From contig CAUYUJ010016159.1 of assembly GCA_963575745.1 (NCBI GenBank), forward strand, positions 171,102 through 235,101: a stretch of DNA of 64,000 bases, written 5' to 3'. The position numbers were made by a program, and so were the translations under genes. This document shows, piece after piece, positions 39,590 through 49,599 of the stretch. The notes under the pieces are model-generated. The model made no database searches, was not told where the DNA came from, and was given only the letters and a program-made list of their open reading frames with translations. Positions within the stretch are counted from its first letter, which is position 1. Each line of letters begins with the position of its first letter. Source of the stretch: Prorocentrum cordatum (taxonomy: Eukaryota; Sar; Dinophyceae; Prorocentrales; Prorocentraceae).

Positions 39590-41100
39590 CGGTCGTGGAT
39601 CTGATGGGCGCTCCAAGTCTCTGCCCTCCTGCCAGCCGCTTGCCCATCCGCGCCAGCACGGGCCTGGTCGCCCACGGCAACGACGCCCCATTCTCGCCCG
39701 CCCTCGCGACGCCGGCGAGCCAGGCACAGATGGGCCCCGGGAGCAGCCCCTCCCAGACGAAGACCATAGCTGCGATGCCAAGGCGCTCCAAGCCCGACGC
39801 CAACACGCCAACGCAGACGACGTCGCGCCCGACCGTCTCAAGGAACAAGTCCGCCACCAACATTGCCGCCCTCGCCTCCGAGAAGCCCGCGGCGTAGGCG
39901 GCGGACTCGCAGCGGAGGCCAACCCAAATCCACATCGAAGCCGCCCAGGACCATAGCCCTCTGCGCAGGGAAGCCGAAGACACCGAGGAGGATGGCCATG
40001 AAGAGGGCGGCAAATTTCCCACTGTGCCCTCAGGTGATCGCCTCGAGGTCGCCGGCAAAGGCGAGCTCCCCCACGGGCCAGCAAGCAGAAGATTGCCCGC
40101 AGCACGGCACAGACCAGCCCAGCCCACCACTCCGAGGCGCTGGAGACGAAGAAGCTGCCGACGGCGATGCAGTAGATCTCGCCCTCGAACTCGCAGGCCA
40201 GCATGCCCCACTCGTCCTCGCGGATCTCGGTAAGCCGACACGCGCCCGCATCGTCGGTTACGATCGAGAAGATGACTTGGTGCCGATCCATGTAGTACCT
40301 TACGGGGTAGTTCTTCTCCGCGGGCCTCGGCATCGTCTGGCGTTGCCTGCGTCGGGCCCGAGTGTTCACGGCGACCACGCGCGCGCCGTCGCGCACGAGT
40401 CGCGCACGAGTCGCGGCTTGCCGCTCGCGCTCTCCAGGACCGCCAGTCAACCGCTAACTGCGTTAACCGTTAGCGCACCTATGGCGCAGTTACAATGGAA
40501 GCGGCTGAGAAGCTGCTCCTTGGACATTTTCACCATTCTGCCCGACCTCACCTCGCTCGCGAGGTGTTCCCTGAGCCAATCGCCGCGGTCCCCCACGCTG
40601 CCGCAGCCGGCCGATCCTGGGGCGACCCAATCGACCGCCTCCTGGCCGAGGCGCCACTTCGCGAGCTCCCCGAAGAGCGCTTCCTGCTGGAGCGTCTCGC
40701 GCAGGATGCCCGCTGTGACCCCTGCCTCCAGCTCCTTCGTCAATTACGTTCCCGAGCCCCCTGCTTCCCGCGGGGGCGCGGCCAGCAGGCGGAGGTGGAT
40801 GGGCTGCCCCGCTGCGACGAAGCCCACGTCGTCGCCGTGGCCCGCTCGGCTTTTTTCTCCAAGCTAGCCTTCGAGAACGTCATCTGCTGCCTCGTAGACC
40901 TGCTCCTTCGAGGTCCGATGGCTCGCTCGGATGGCCCCCAGCCGGGCGCGCCTGCGCCGCCAGCTCGCACGGGGCGCGCTCCGCGGCTGCCCAACAGCCC
41001 ACGGCCTGCACGATACTCTCGAAGAGCTCGGCCCCCAAGCCGGATCAGTCCGGGAACTTCCTAAGGTCTGGGCCCTGGCCAACGGCCGGGCTAAAGAAGG
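39590..41100 (-). pseudogene. Reverse transcriptase domain of the retroelement
   Basis: Anchors in order: PGRWPGPR (41,070 region), GVTAGILRETLQQEALFGEL and REHLASEVRSGRMVKMSKEQ (40,500-40,720); motif A as FSIVTDDAGACRL with Asp at about 40,255; IREDEWGMLACEFEG; motif B as VGSFFVSSASEWWAGL; motif C as LAFAGDLEAI at 40,045-40,059, where the usual FADD has become FAGD; then GKFAALFMAILLGVFG and SGLERLGIAAMVFVWEGLLP followed by GPICAWL. It is split over three frames. Loss of a catalytic Asp confirms inactivity. Confidence 0.75.
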
Positions 41101-41574
41101 CCCGCCCCGTTCTCGGGCCCTCGATGCACTCGCGCTTGCGCGGCGGCCCAGTGCCCCCGAATCGGCGAGGAGGTCTCGAGGGCGCGCGCTCCTTTTCTGC
41201 TCGCCGCGCCGCCACGGTCACGGCCGCATGGCAGTCGGAGCGCAGGTCGCAGTGGCACCCGAGGACACTGCCGCCCAGTTCCTAGAGCGCCTCGATCAAG
41301 GCCGGCCGCGTCGGGGGCCAGTCAATACAGGCCGCGACGTCGCCACCCCTGTGATAGCGCTTCACGGAGAGGGGCCTGCCCCATTAGCCCGACGGGGCCG
41401 CGCCATTGCCCCCGTCGACGCAGGCGCCTCCTGCCCCGAGCGGGCCGCTCTCTATGGGGGGGGGCCCGACCTGCACCGCGTGAAGGCCCCTCCCCGGCGC
41501 CCGCGAGCCCCCGCCCTGCACTGCGCACGGGTCCACCGAGCGGCTCCACGCGAGGCCTCCCCTTCAACGCTGGG

Positions 41575-42390
41575 CGGTGAGCCGCTCTGCCAGTTTGCCG
41601 ATGTCCTGCGCCGTCAACTCGCGCGGCCGCGGGGGCCGAGCCGCGGCGCCCATGGTCATGAAAGCGAAGTTGCCCCTGCTGCGCCCTCGTCACGTGAGTC
41701 CGCTGGGGGCGACGGCAGCGGCCCTGGGCATTCGCCGCTAGCGTCGAACTGCGGGCTCCCACTGGGGAGCCGCGGGACGGCGGTCAGCCCCAGAAACCGA
41801 CCGATGAAACGAACTGACCCCAGGCACGGCGCGCCGAAGCTGCTCTGGCGGAGAACTGCGGCGCTCGCGCCGTCGAAGTGGGGGAATTTGTCCACCGCTG
41901 GCACCTGCGACAGACTGGCGAGGCGCTGCCCGCGAAGGTCGCCCGCCTGGACGGCGCCGAGGTCCTCGGGCTGCTCTGGGAGGCCCGCAGCGCCCGCTGC
42001 TCGCCAGCTGGACCTGCAACGCTTAGAAGGCGAAGTCGGCGAGCTGGTTGGACACCTGGCACTCGAGCTTCTCGCGGCCCTCCAGCCACGAAAAGCCCAG
42101 GGGGTTCTGCGCTGATCGCACCGGGCGCGGGCCTCGGCGGCTTGTCCACACCGCCCGCGACCAGAGACTGCAGGGCGGCGAGACCACGAGCACATCCCAC
42201 TCGCTGGCTGCTACGATCCAACGGCAGTCGACCTGCAGCGCCGCATTAAGGAGGTCGGCGCCGCCCGACCCGGCTAAGCCAATTCGCTCAAGCGCGCGAG
42301 GGTGCCCAGGCGGCGCACGTAGGCCGCGACGTCTGCCCGGCGCTTTTACCCCGCGGAAAACAAAAAAACAAACTCCAGCCGCTCCTGCGC
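41575..42390 (-). pseudogene. Cytosine-methyltransferase-like domain of the retroelement
   Basis: Ordered anchors: EFVFLFSAG (like motif I of C5-cytosine methyltransferases, DLFAG) with a stop after it; EWDVLVVSPPCSLWSRAVW at about 42,160-42,205, containing the PPC of motif IV; NPLGFSWLEG; LPEQPEDLG in the place of the EN motif VI; SSFGAPCLGS; and FDASGECPGPLP. ELTAQDIGKLAERLT follows as the link to RT. At least three stops and two frameshifts break it. Target specificity and whether any full-length relative is active cannot be judged here. It may be only a fold relative. Confidence 0.6.
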
Positions 42391-42860
42391 CCAGCGGCCT
42401 GAGGTCTGACTCCAGGCAAGCGCCTGGCTCCTGGCGCCCCCCCTTATCGCCTCTTCTCCGTCTGCGTCATCCCCCACGGGGGCGCGCGGCGACGCCCCCC
42501 GCCCTCGGACCTTGCTCGCCGGGCCCCCGCCCCGAAGGGTCGCGCGGGGCCCCGCCGCGGCCCGCGCCGCGGAGGCGGCCGGCTTCGCACCGCGGAGGGC
42601 GCGGGCAGCCCTGATACGGGGCCCTGGCTCCAGGACACGGCCGCGCAGGGCCGCTGGGCCCGCGTCTGCTGGCGTCGGAAGCGGGGGGCGCGGCCCCCCT
42701 GCTGGCCGTGCACTGCCGACGTCGTCATTCTGGCGACAGCGCCGCTTGCCGCGGCCGCCCGGGCCCCTCGGGGCGCCCCGGATCGGCATCGGCGCCGGGG
42801 AAACTCCGGACAGAGCCCCCGGTCCACCCCCAGCGCGTCGACCCCGCGGGCGGCACCACT

Positions 42861-42977
42861 GCACTCGCACTGCGGGTGGCCCCGTGCACAGCAAAGCGAG
42901 CGCGCGCGGAGGAAGCCGCAGTCCGCGGGGTCGCACCTGGCCACCTTGGAGCGGCAAGTGAAGCAAATATTATGGCC
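42861..42977 (-). pseudogene. CCHC-type zinc finger of the retroelement
   Basis: Reads HNICFTCRSKVARCDPADCG followed by FLRARSLCCARGHPQCEC. The spacing of ICF.C, CxxxxC, CC, H and C fits the nucleocapsid-like finger of this element class. The usual His before CxxC is Arg here. It lies between gag-like sequence and the methyltransferase-like domain. Confidence 0.65.
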
Positions 42978-43084
42978 GTCCGGAATCTGCGCGAAAGGGC
43001 CCGCGCCCTGGCCCGCGTCGCGGCCACCTTGCCCGCGCTGTCCTGGCGCGCCACATTCGGCGGACTGTCGCGGAGCACCAATTT

Positions 43085-43510
43085 ACGCGGCGGTCGCGTC
43101 TGCAACTGCGTCTGGGGCCGTTGCCGCGCCTCCAGGCTGGCGAAGGCCAGCGGCGCCGCGAAGTAGCGCGATTTGACCACTGGATCGTCGATCGCACGCC
43201 AGAGCGCCGCGTGGAGCCGCGAGGGGTCTTTCTGCAACGGCTGCGAGATCGCCTCGTGGGTGCGTCTCGCACTGCAGCACCTGGGCCCGCGGCTGGCGCG
43301 CGACCGCACCGCCCTGCGCGCCCCCCCTGCGAGGCTCCACGCGTGCCCCCCGAGCAGGTCGTCCAAGCACACTGGGTCGCAGCCTTGCAGCATGCACTGG
43401 CCGAGCGGGAAGATCCGCGCGCCCATCAGGCCGACGCGCTTTCGCAGCGCCTCCGGGCCCCGCGGAGACTCGACCGCGACGGTGGCAGCCTTCCGGACTT
43501 CAATCGCCCC
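43085..43510 (-). pseudogene. Retroelement gag-like domain, part 2
   Basis: Continues in a different frame: VESPRGPEALRKRVGLMGAR, PVCLDDLLGGHAW and, after a stretch of altered sequence, LHAALWRAIDDPVVKSRYF then AAPLAF. The DPVVK.RYF..PLAF string is the anchor. An apparent internal loss of 20-30 residues separates the two halves. Confidence 0.55.
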
Positions 43511-43573
43511 TGAGCTGGACCAAACTGGCGCCGGGAGGTCGAGGCCCGGCCCGCGCGTCCCTCAGCGGAGTAG

Positions 43574-43980
43574 AACGCGCGAGCGCCTCTGTCCAGATAT
43601 CGCCGCGCTCGATATTCGTTTGCCTGGCCTCGAGGTAGGACCCTACAGGTACCTGGCCATCCTCGAACTCTTGATACGTCTTCTCGACGGCCAGTCTCAT
43701 CGCCTGGCGGCCCGTGGCGCCCAGCGGAGTGATCACGCGACGGGCGTCACATTCGCTCTCCATCTTCTGCTGCTGCTCGGCTCTCGCGTGCGCCGCCTGC
43801 CACGCGCGCGCGCGCGCCAGCGCTGCGACCCGCGCGCGCTGCGCGAGCCCGGCCATTGCGTCGACGTCGAGCTGGTCTCTGGCGAACTCCCTGGCGCCCT
43901 GGCCAAAGCTCATTCGGGCGGAGAACTCACCCAGGCTCGTCACACCATGGAAGTACAGCTGGGCCCTCACGTTCAGCGGC
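43574..43980 (-). pseudogene. Retroelement gag-like helical domain, part 1
   Basis: An uninterrupted stretch within a 285-codon frame. It contains REGVPLNVRAQLYFHGVTS, a helical AGLAQRARVAALARARAWQA segment, ATGRQAMRLAVEKTYQEFED and PVGSYLEARQTNIERGDIW. The SYLE.R...IE.G motif is the anchor for assignment. Capsid-like function is inferred from position. Confidence 0.6.
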
Positions 43981-44734
43981 ACGCCCTCCCTTGCAAGGAG
44001 GAAGCCCAGGCCTGAGCTCGGCAATGCGAGGGCGCGCGCCTTCTCCTCCACTGAGAGGGCCCCGCAGCGGCACGCCGTCGACTGGAAACCAAGCGAGCCT
44101 CGGTCCTGACCGCGCGAGGCGGCCTGAGCGACAACCCAGCAGGCCCGACCAAGCAAAGGAAGAAGTGCTGCACAATCCCGATGCCTCACCCGCCGCCCGC
44201 AGAACCTACCCTGGCGCGAGGGGCGCCACTCTCCATTCAGGACACCACCACCCGCCCGCGGCGGCACAGAAGGGGGGGCCACGGACGGGGCAGGAGCCGC
44301 CGGCGTGGGGGTGGGCACCCGCCAGTAGACGGCGGCCTGGTGCGATCCAGGAGGCACGCGAACGGATTGTCCGCCGAGCGCGGCCCCCCTCGAACAGAGC
44401 CCAGCGCCGGCAGTGGCCGGCTGCTCGCCCCAGTCGCCCCCTGGGGCCGCGCGGCGGCCCGCGCGCCCGCCCGCGCGCGGGCGCGGCCCCCGCCCCGAAC
44501 GTGCTCGTGGACCCCGCCGCCGCTGGCGCCATCTCCGAGGGGTGCCCCACGGCTTTTCCGCCAGCTCGCGGGCGAGGCCACCCCCGAAGAGTTGGTGGAT
44601 ACCCGCAGCTGCTGGCGCTCAGCGGGCTGCTTCGCCCCCCCGGCCAACGCGCGGGCGTGGCCCCCGCCCCCAAGGGTCGCGCGGAGCCCCGCTGCTACTC
44701 GCGCTCTCCTATGCGGACTGCTTCCTGCAGGTCA

Positions 44735-45343
44735 ATTTCGTCGGACCATCGAGAGCTCGCGGAGAGTCTGACGAGCTCCCCGAGACTTCGCCACCCTCGC
44801 CTGGAGGCTGCCAATGTCACCTAGTCCGCGATGTGGAGCCAGCAACCCTGGCAGACCATGTCGAACTCTGCTAGATCTGGGATCGTCGAAGTAGACCGAG
44901 TCCCGCGGCGACCTGCCGGAAGCCCAGCCGCAGCCCCCAACCTTGTGGAGGCTGGCAACCTTGCGCTTCTTCATGCACACGATGAAGTGCTTGCTGGCCT
45001 CCTCGAGGTCCGAATCCTCGGGCGGGGGCTGCTGCGCCCCGTCTCCGAGCTGAATGTTCCCCCAGTTGCCGTCGTCACGGTGGGGCCCTGCCTCCAGCTC
45101 CTCCGCGACACTTTCCTACGCGGGGATGGCAATCTCCGTCGGCGTGGCGGCCTCCTCTTCCTCGTCCTTGACGGCGGCCTCCAGCGCCCATCGCCCTCGC
45201 CGCCGACGGCACCGGCGACGGTTTTCGCATCTCCTCGTCGCTCCCAGGCGCCGCGGGCACCCATCTGACGCCGCGGGGGAGGTCCTCGTAGGTCTCGGCG
45301 CCACGCCCGTCGCCTCACGCTCGGTGAAATTCTCTCTCGACAA
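44735..45343 (-). pseudogene. Retroelement N-terminal Cys-rich block
   Basis: The frame runs from about 45,343 with one TAG (45,116-45,118), through ALEAAVKDEEEEAATP, DSDLEEASKHFIVCMKKRK and ASLHKVGGCGWASG. It then needs a frameshift near 44,880 to continue as DLAEFDMVCQGCWL. The pattern (Cys, LH.vGGC.W, then CxxCW) is typical of the region ahead of gag in dinoflagellate retroelements and looks like a zinc-binding module. An in-frame stop follows CWLHIAD. Confidence 0.65.
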
Positions 45344-45344
45344 C

Positions 45345-45965
45345 AGTCAGTTCGCCAAGTCCGAGGCGGCCGCTGCCTCGACCAGTTCTACGAAGGCCTT
45401 GCCGGAGATCGGCATGCGCGCGCGACGACGCGCGCATCTGCACTTCGTCCCATTTGTTGCAAAGGGGTCTCGAGACGGCACGCGCGCAAGGGCGTTCGAA
45501 AGACTTCGACATACGTGCGCGCGAAGCCCGTTTGGCAGTTGTTGTTTGATTTTCTTGAAGAACCTATAAGTTTGAGAAGATTTCGCAAGAGCGCGCGCGT
45601 AAGTTTTTTTGGAAGTCAGTGTTGCGAAATCCATTGTGTTTTGTATGTTGTTTGAGGACTCGACTGTGAAATCTTTCCGAGATCATAGGTTTCTGAAGAA
45701 TTGCAGCATGCGCGCGCGACGACGCGCGCGTGTGCACTTCGTCACATTTCTTGCAAGGGAATATTGCAACCTTATTTCATTAACAGAGGATGGCGGGGGT
45801 AGTGATACCGGCCTGGCCGGGATAGTATGAATTCGTATTTAGGATGGACAATGAGGCAGAATCGTATTGAAATTGCAATACGAAGAGGCGACCCGTTAAC
45901 TCTGGGAGGGGGGGTAGAGTCTATTCTTCTTTTAAAAAGGAGACTCAACGTGGAGGAATAGATGT
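45345..45965 (-). repeat. Large repeat (GCGCGC family), inverted fragment
   Basis: On the minus strand this has the head (AGACTCTACCCCCCCTCCCA, then GGATAGTATGAATTCG reversed) and one and a half GCGCGCG..GCCGAAATCC-type subunits of the 13.7-17.7 kb repeats. It ends where the retroelement N-terminal frame begins, so one of the two may have inserted beside or into the other. Confidence 0.75.
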
Positions 45966-46024
45966 AGTGCAAAAACAAATAGACCCGGCGCGACCTCAAC
46001 TTGGTAAAAAATGGTACTGCATGA

Positions 46025-46262
46025 ACGCATTGATTGGCAATGATTTGCATTGCTTGGCGTTACTTGGCATTGCTTTTCATTGCTTAACGTTACTATCGTT
46101 TTGCATTGCTTGGCATTGCTTGGCACTCCTTTGCATTGTTTGGCACTGCTTGACATTGCGTGGCACTGCTTGGCCTTGCGTGGCATTGCTTCGCATGGAT
46201 CGGCGTTGTTCTGCATTGCTTGGCTATGTTTGGCGTTGTTTAGAATTGCTACGCAATGCCGG
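46025..46262 (+). repeat. Minisatellite, TTGGCATTGC
   Basis: About 16 imperfect 10-15 bp units of TTGGCATTGC, TTTGCATTGC and TTGGCACTGC. Confidence 0.85.
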
Positions 46263-46700
46263 TGAAGCCGAGGAACAAGACCGGGGAACCCGAGGAACTC
46301 AAGCAAAGAACAAGACCACGGAACATGGGGAACCCGAGAAACAAGACCGCGGAATCCGAGGAACCAAGACAAGGAACTAATGGAAAACCCGATGACCCGA
46401 AGCAAGAGACAGGACCAGGGAACCCGACGAACAAGTCCGGGGAACCCAAGGCCCTTGTATGGAAGCAAAGCCGAAGAACCCGAGGAACCCTCGGGAACCC
46501 GAGACACCTCCAAAGCGCGGACAACGTAAGAATCAGAGGCACCATGGGCGAGGAACCCGGGGAACCCGAGGAACTCGGGGAACCTCCGAGCAACGGGCAA
46601 CGTGTGAGGATCGGAGGCACCGAGGGCGAGGAGCCCGAAGAACCCGAGGAACACGGGGAAGCTCCGAGAAACGGGCAGCGTAAGAATCCGCGGCACCAGC
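46263..46700 (+). repeat. Minisatellite, GGAACCCGAGGAAC
   Basis: About 25 imperfect copies of GGAACCCGAGGAAC with AAGACCG, GCAAGAG and CACCGAGGGCGA variants. The plus-strand translation is Arg/Pro/Glu/Gly-rich low complexity and is not called as a gene. Confidence 0.85.
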
Positions 46701-46800
46701 CTTTAACCAAGTAAGAACCCTTTAGGCAAGCCCAGTTCGGGAAAAAACGCACTGCAATGCAAAACAATGTTAAGCAAACAAAAAAAACATAACGTTACGT

Positions 46801-46964
46801 AAAACAGTGCTTATGCAATGCCAAGCACGCCCCACAACGCGATGCAACGCAATGCAACGCAATGCAAAACATAGCCAAAGCAATGCAAAACATAGCCAAG
46901 GAAAGCTAGACAATGCGCAGCGCGCAGCAGTGCAGAGCCACGCAAGCAGCGCACGGCAATGCTC
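46801..46964 (+). repeat. Minisatellite, AATGCAAAACA
   Basis: AATGCAACGC and AATGCAAAACATAGCC variants. This is the complement of the TTGCATTG theme at 46,025-46,262, so the two arrays are inverted with respect to each other. Confidence 0.75.
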
Positions 46965-47132
46965 AACAGAGCTCAGACGACGGGCGGCGACGAGGCGGCG
47001 AACCGGCCCAGACGACGGGCGGCGACCCGGCGGCGACGGGGCGGCGACGGCGACTGCATAGCCGCCGGCTCAGACGGCGGGCGGCGACAAGACGGCGACG
47101 GGGCGACGACGGCGACTACATAGCCGCTAGAG
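46965..47132 (-). repeat. TCGCCGCC repeat unit, left part of the filled site
   Basis: CGGCGACGGGGCGGCGACGG-type sequence. Reversed, it matches 13,355-13,560. It ends in CGCTAGAG (47,125-47,132), the first copy of the MITE target duplication. Confidence 0.75.
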
Positions 47133-47323
47133 TTAGGTCGGGCCTGTCCCCCTACAGAGGGATGTTCGACGAAAAACAAGGAATGCTCAAAAAATAATCC
47201 AAGATAGTCAAAAAATAGTCTGGGGTCTATTTTTGCTGGTGTTTTTGACCATTTTGTAATATTGTGGGGGTACTTGTTCTTTTCCGTCGAAAATCCCCCT
47301 GTAGGGGGACACGCCTGACTTAA
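47133..47323. mobile_element. hAT-like MITE with 8-bp target duplication
   Basis: A 191-bp element with terminal inverted repeats TTAGGTCGGGCCTGTCCCCC and, reversed, TTAAGTCAGGCGTGTCCCCC, extending to about 35 bp with ACAG.GGGATNTTCGAC. It is flanked on both sides by the perfect octamer CGCTAGAG (47,125-47,132 and 47,324-47,331). The interior is AT-rich and noncoding. The octamer is single in the homologous unoccupied repeat at 13,316-13,560, which demonstrates insertion. Superfamily assignment to hAT rests on the 8-bp duplication only. Confidence 0.85.
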
Positions 47324-47331
47324 CGCTAGAG

Positions 47332-47789
47332 CGGCACACCAGCCCAATTCCTTGGAACAGAAGCAAGAATCCCGAAGTGTAAACACTGTTTGGGAAAAGA
47401 AGAATTCTCGCCTCCTCCTCCGAGACCGACTTCACGGCCCGAGCCGTCTTCTGCGGGTCCCAGGGCCTGGCAGGGGCCAGCAGATGCTGAAAAGTAGCAA
47501 AACCGAAAAAAACATATTTTGGAGAAAAGCTCGCGCGGTCAGGCGTACAGTCATCGCACTGCCATAGAGCACGCTGAACAGGGAACGAGAAGATGTTTCT
47601 GGCCACGGCGAGCCTCAGCCACGAACAAGCTCCTCGAGCTCGATCTCAAGAGCGGCCCGAAAACCAGAGGCCCTCGTGAGCCCGAAGTGGCACTTGCTTC
47701 AGCACCTTGACTGTACACCGATCAGGTGCCCAGGAAAGGCCTGGCCAGGATCGGCGAGGTGGTCAGCTGACGCAACCCCCGAGAGCAAC
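47332..47789. other. Right part of the filled site; no gene
   Basis: The first 50 bp, reversed, match TTCTAATTTCTGCTCCGAGG at 13,322. The rest is unrecognised. Confidence 0.5.
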
Positions 47790-47900
47790 CAAAAGGCACA
47801 AATGCCGCTACTCCCTGGACCTCTCCTAGAGTGCGCGCTGACCAGAACTCCGGAGCGAAGCCGGCGTCGGCGAGGAGGGCCTCCCAGGAGGCCCGAAAAA
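47790..47900 (-). repeat. Dispersed repeat B-core, inverted copy
   Basis: Reversed it reads GGGCCTCCTGGGAGGCCCTC, CTGGTCAGCGCGCACTC and AGGAGAGGTCCAGGGAGTAG then CGGCAT, matching 6,661-6,785 and 7,483-7,601. Confidence 0.7.
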
Positions 47901-48129
47901 AAACGAAAACGGGGCCAGGGCAGCGGTCCTTCGGCGTATCTCGCGACCTCCGTGGCGATTTCTCCGGGTCCACGGAAGCCTGCGTCACGGGCACGGCAGG
48001 CCAACTGGGCGACCATGCGGCGGCGCCGAGCAAGCGGGGAGCCCCCTGGGCGCCCTCCGGGCCCCTTCGGGGAGCGCGCTCGAGCCAAAAGGTGGGCCCC
48101 GGATGGTGGAATCACTTGGCGGGGGGCGT
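47901..48129. other. No recognised gene
   Basis: GC-rich sequence with no recognised feature. It may extend the inverted B-core repeat. Confidence 0.4.
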
Positions 48130-48255
48130 TGCCTCCTCCTACTCCTCCTCCTCCTCCTCCTCCTCCTCCTCCTCCTCTCCTCCTCCCCTCCTCCTCCTCC
48201 TCCTCCTCCTCCTCCTCCTCCTCCTCCTCCTCCTCCTCCTCCTCCTCCTCCTAGC
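48130..48255 (+). repeat. (CTC)n microsatellite
   Basis: CTC/CCT triplets with two short interruptions. Confidence 0.95.
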
Positions 48256-48369
48256 CGCACTGGAGCCATGCTCCCCCCATGCCTTTCTCCTCCTGCTCTA
48301 GCCTCTCCTCCCCCTCTCCGGTGCACCCCCCCGAGTTTCTTGCAGATCGACGGCGCCACGGCTGCAACA

Positions 48370-49375
48370 AATATCGCCCTCCCGCCCTCCCGCTCCGCAG
48401 GGCCGGGTCGGGCCGGGCTGGGCCGAGATGGTCAGGGCCGGGCTGGGCCCGAGCTCGAGCCGAGACCAGTGGTCGCTGGCTGGAAATGGCGGGGGTCGCC
48501 AGAGTGAGGGCCGGGCCTGTCCCCTTTGTCGTCGTCGTCGGTGCCGTCCTCTCCTCCCTCCCTCCCCTCCCTCCCTCCCTCCTTCCCTCCCTCCTTCCCT
48601 GCCCTCTATGGGGTGGCTTCCTCTCCCCTTCCGATCTCTACCCCTCCCGCCCTCCCTCTCCTCTGCATGGCGCTTCTGGGGGGAAACGGTACCCAGACCG
48701 CTGCTCGTTCTGGGGTCCCTTTGTCTCCACGGCTGGATTCGCCTCGGAGCTCTGGTCCTCCCCTGAGGTGCAACGGGATCGGTATTCTTCTCCCCCCGGG
48801 TTCCTGGCAGGCGGGCCGGGTCGGGCTGGGCCCTCTTCCCCCCCCCCTGGGGTGGCTCCCTCGCCCCCTTCTTGTCACTGTCCCGTACCTGCGGGGCACG
48901 TCGACCAGGCAGTGTAGCGGGGATCGGACGAGCTCCAGGCAGGTGCTCCCTGCCTGGCCCCCCCCCCACGTTGCGGGAAGTCTCTGAGTTGCCTCTGTTG
49001 CTTCGCTCTGGCCGAGGCTCTGGGCGGAGGTGCTGGCTGGAGCTGCGGGCTCTTCCGGAGGCCGGTGGGTTTTTGTGGGTAGGGGCTGTGCCCCCCCTTC
49101 TTTGTTTTTCCGGCGCCTTGGACGCCGCTTCCCGGGCTCGTGTTGAGCGCCGTGTTGGGGGGGTCCAGCGCCGATTCAAGAAATCCGCCTGGGCCCCCGA
49201 ACGAGCGCAACTCTCGCCTACCCTCCCCCCGTCCCCCCAAGCGCTGGCGCTTTGACTTCCAGAGCCGTCGCAGCAAGATCGCTTCCGAAGCCTCTCCAGG
49301 TCGTGGCCCCTTGCTAAAAGGGAGCGCCGTCCGACGCTTCCGCCGCCAGCTCAAAGGGAGCACACCTACCTACCT
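48370..49375 (+). repeat. Repeat block B, copy 2
   Basis: Same order of markers as 30,470-32,065: CCCTCCCGCTCCGCAGGGCC, GTCCCGTACCTGCGGGGCAC, GGTGCTCCCTGCCTGGCCCC, GGCCCCTTGCTAAAAGGGAG and CTTCCGCCGCCAGCTCAAAG. It lacks the (GTC)n expansions and is about 0.6 kb shorter. At 49,100-49,190 it contains GTCCAGCGCCGATTC..GAAATCCGC, related to the element at 61,131. Confidence 0.8.
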
Positions 49376-49455
49376 ACCGACCTACCTACCTCCCTACCTC
49401 CCTCCCTCCCTCCCTCCCTCTTCCTCCTCCTCCTCCTCCTCCTCCTCCTACTCCT
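49376..49455 (+). repeat. (CTAC)n then (CTCC)n
   Basis: CTACCTACCTACCGACCTAC followed by CCTC triplets. Confidence 0.9.
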
Positions 49456-49599
49456 CCTTCTCCTCAACCTCCTCCTCCTCAACCTCTTCCCCCTCTTACT
49501 TTTCCATGTATTCATCCTCCTTCTCATCCGCCTGCAGCACAAGAGCCTCAGCGTTCAGGTGGCTCCCGACAGTTGGATGATTGCTGGGTGGGACTGTCT

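Larger units (their letters stand above)
39080..45343 (-). mobile_element. Decayed retroelement: gag, zinc finger, methyltransferase-like, RT, RNase H
   Basis: Reading the minus strand, six protein blocks follow in order over 6.3 kb: a Cys-rich N-terminal motif, a helical gag-like region, a CCHC-type zinc finger, a cytosine-methyltransferase-like domain, a reverse transcriptase and an RNase H tail. Each block is recognisable only by switching frame and ignoring stops, so the copy is dead. The order and wording of the motifs match dinoflagellate retroelement polyproteins as I remember them; this is recognition, not a search result. No LTR, integrase or tyrosine recombinase was found. GC-rich short repeats lie between some blocks. 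The right boundary abuts an inverted fragment of the large GCGCGC repeat (45,345-45,965). Confidence 0.75.

Noticed and set aside
40447-40867. Plus-strand frame of 334 codons overlapping the RT region
   Set aside because: Antisense to the retroelement. Only the minus strand shows ordered, recognisable protein motifs.
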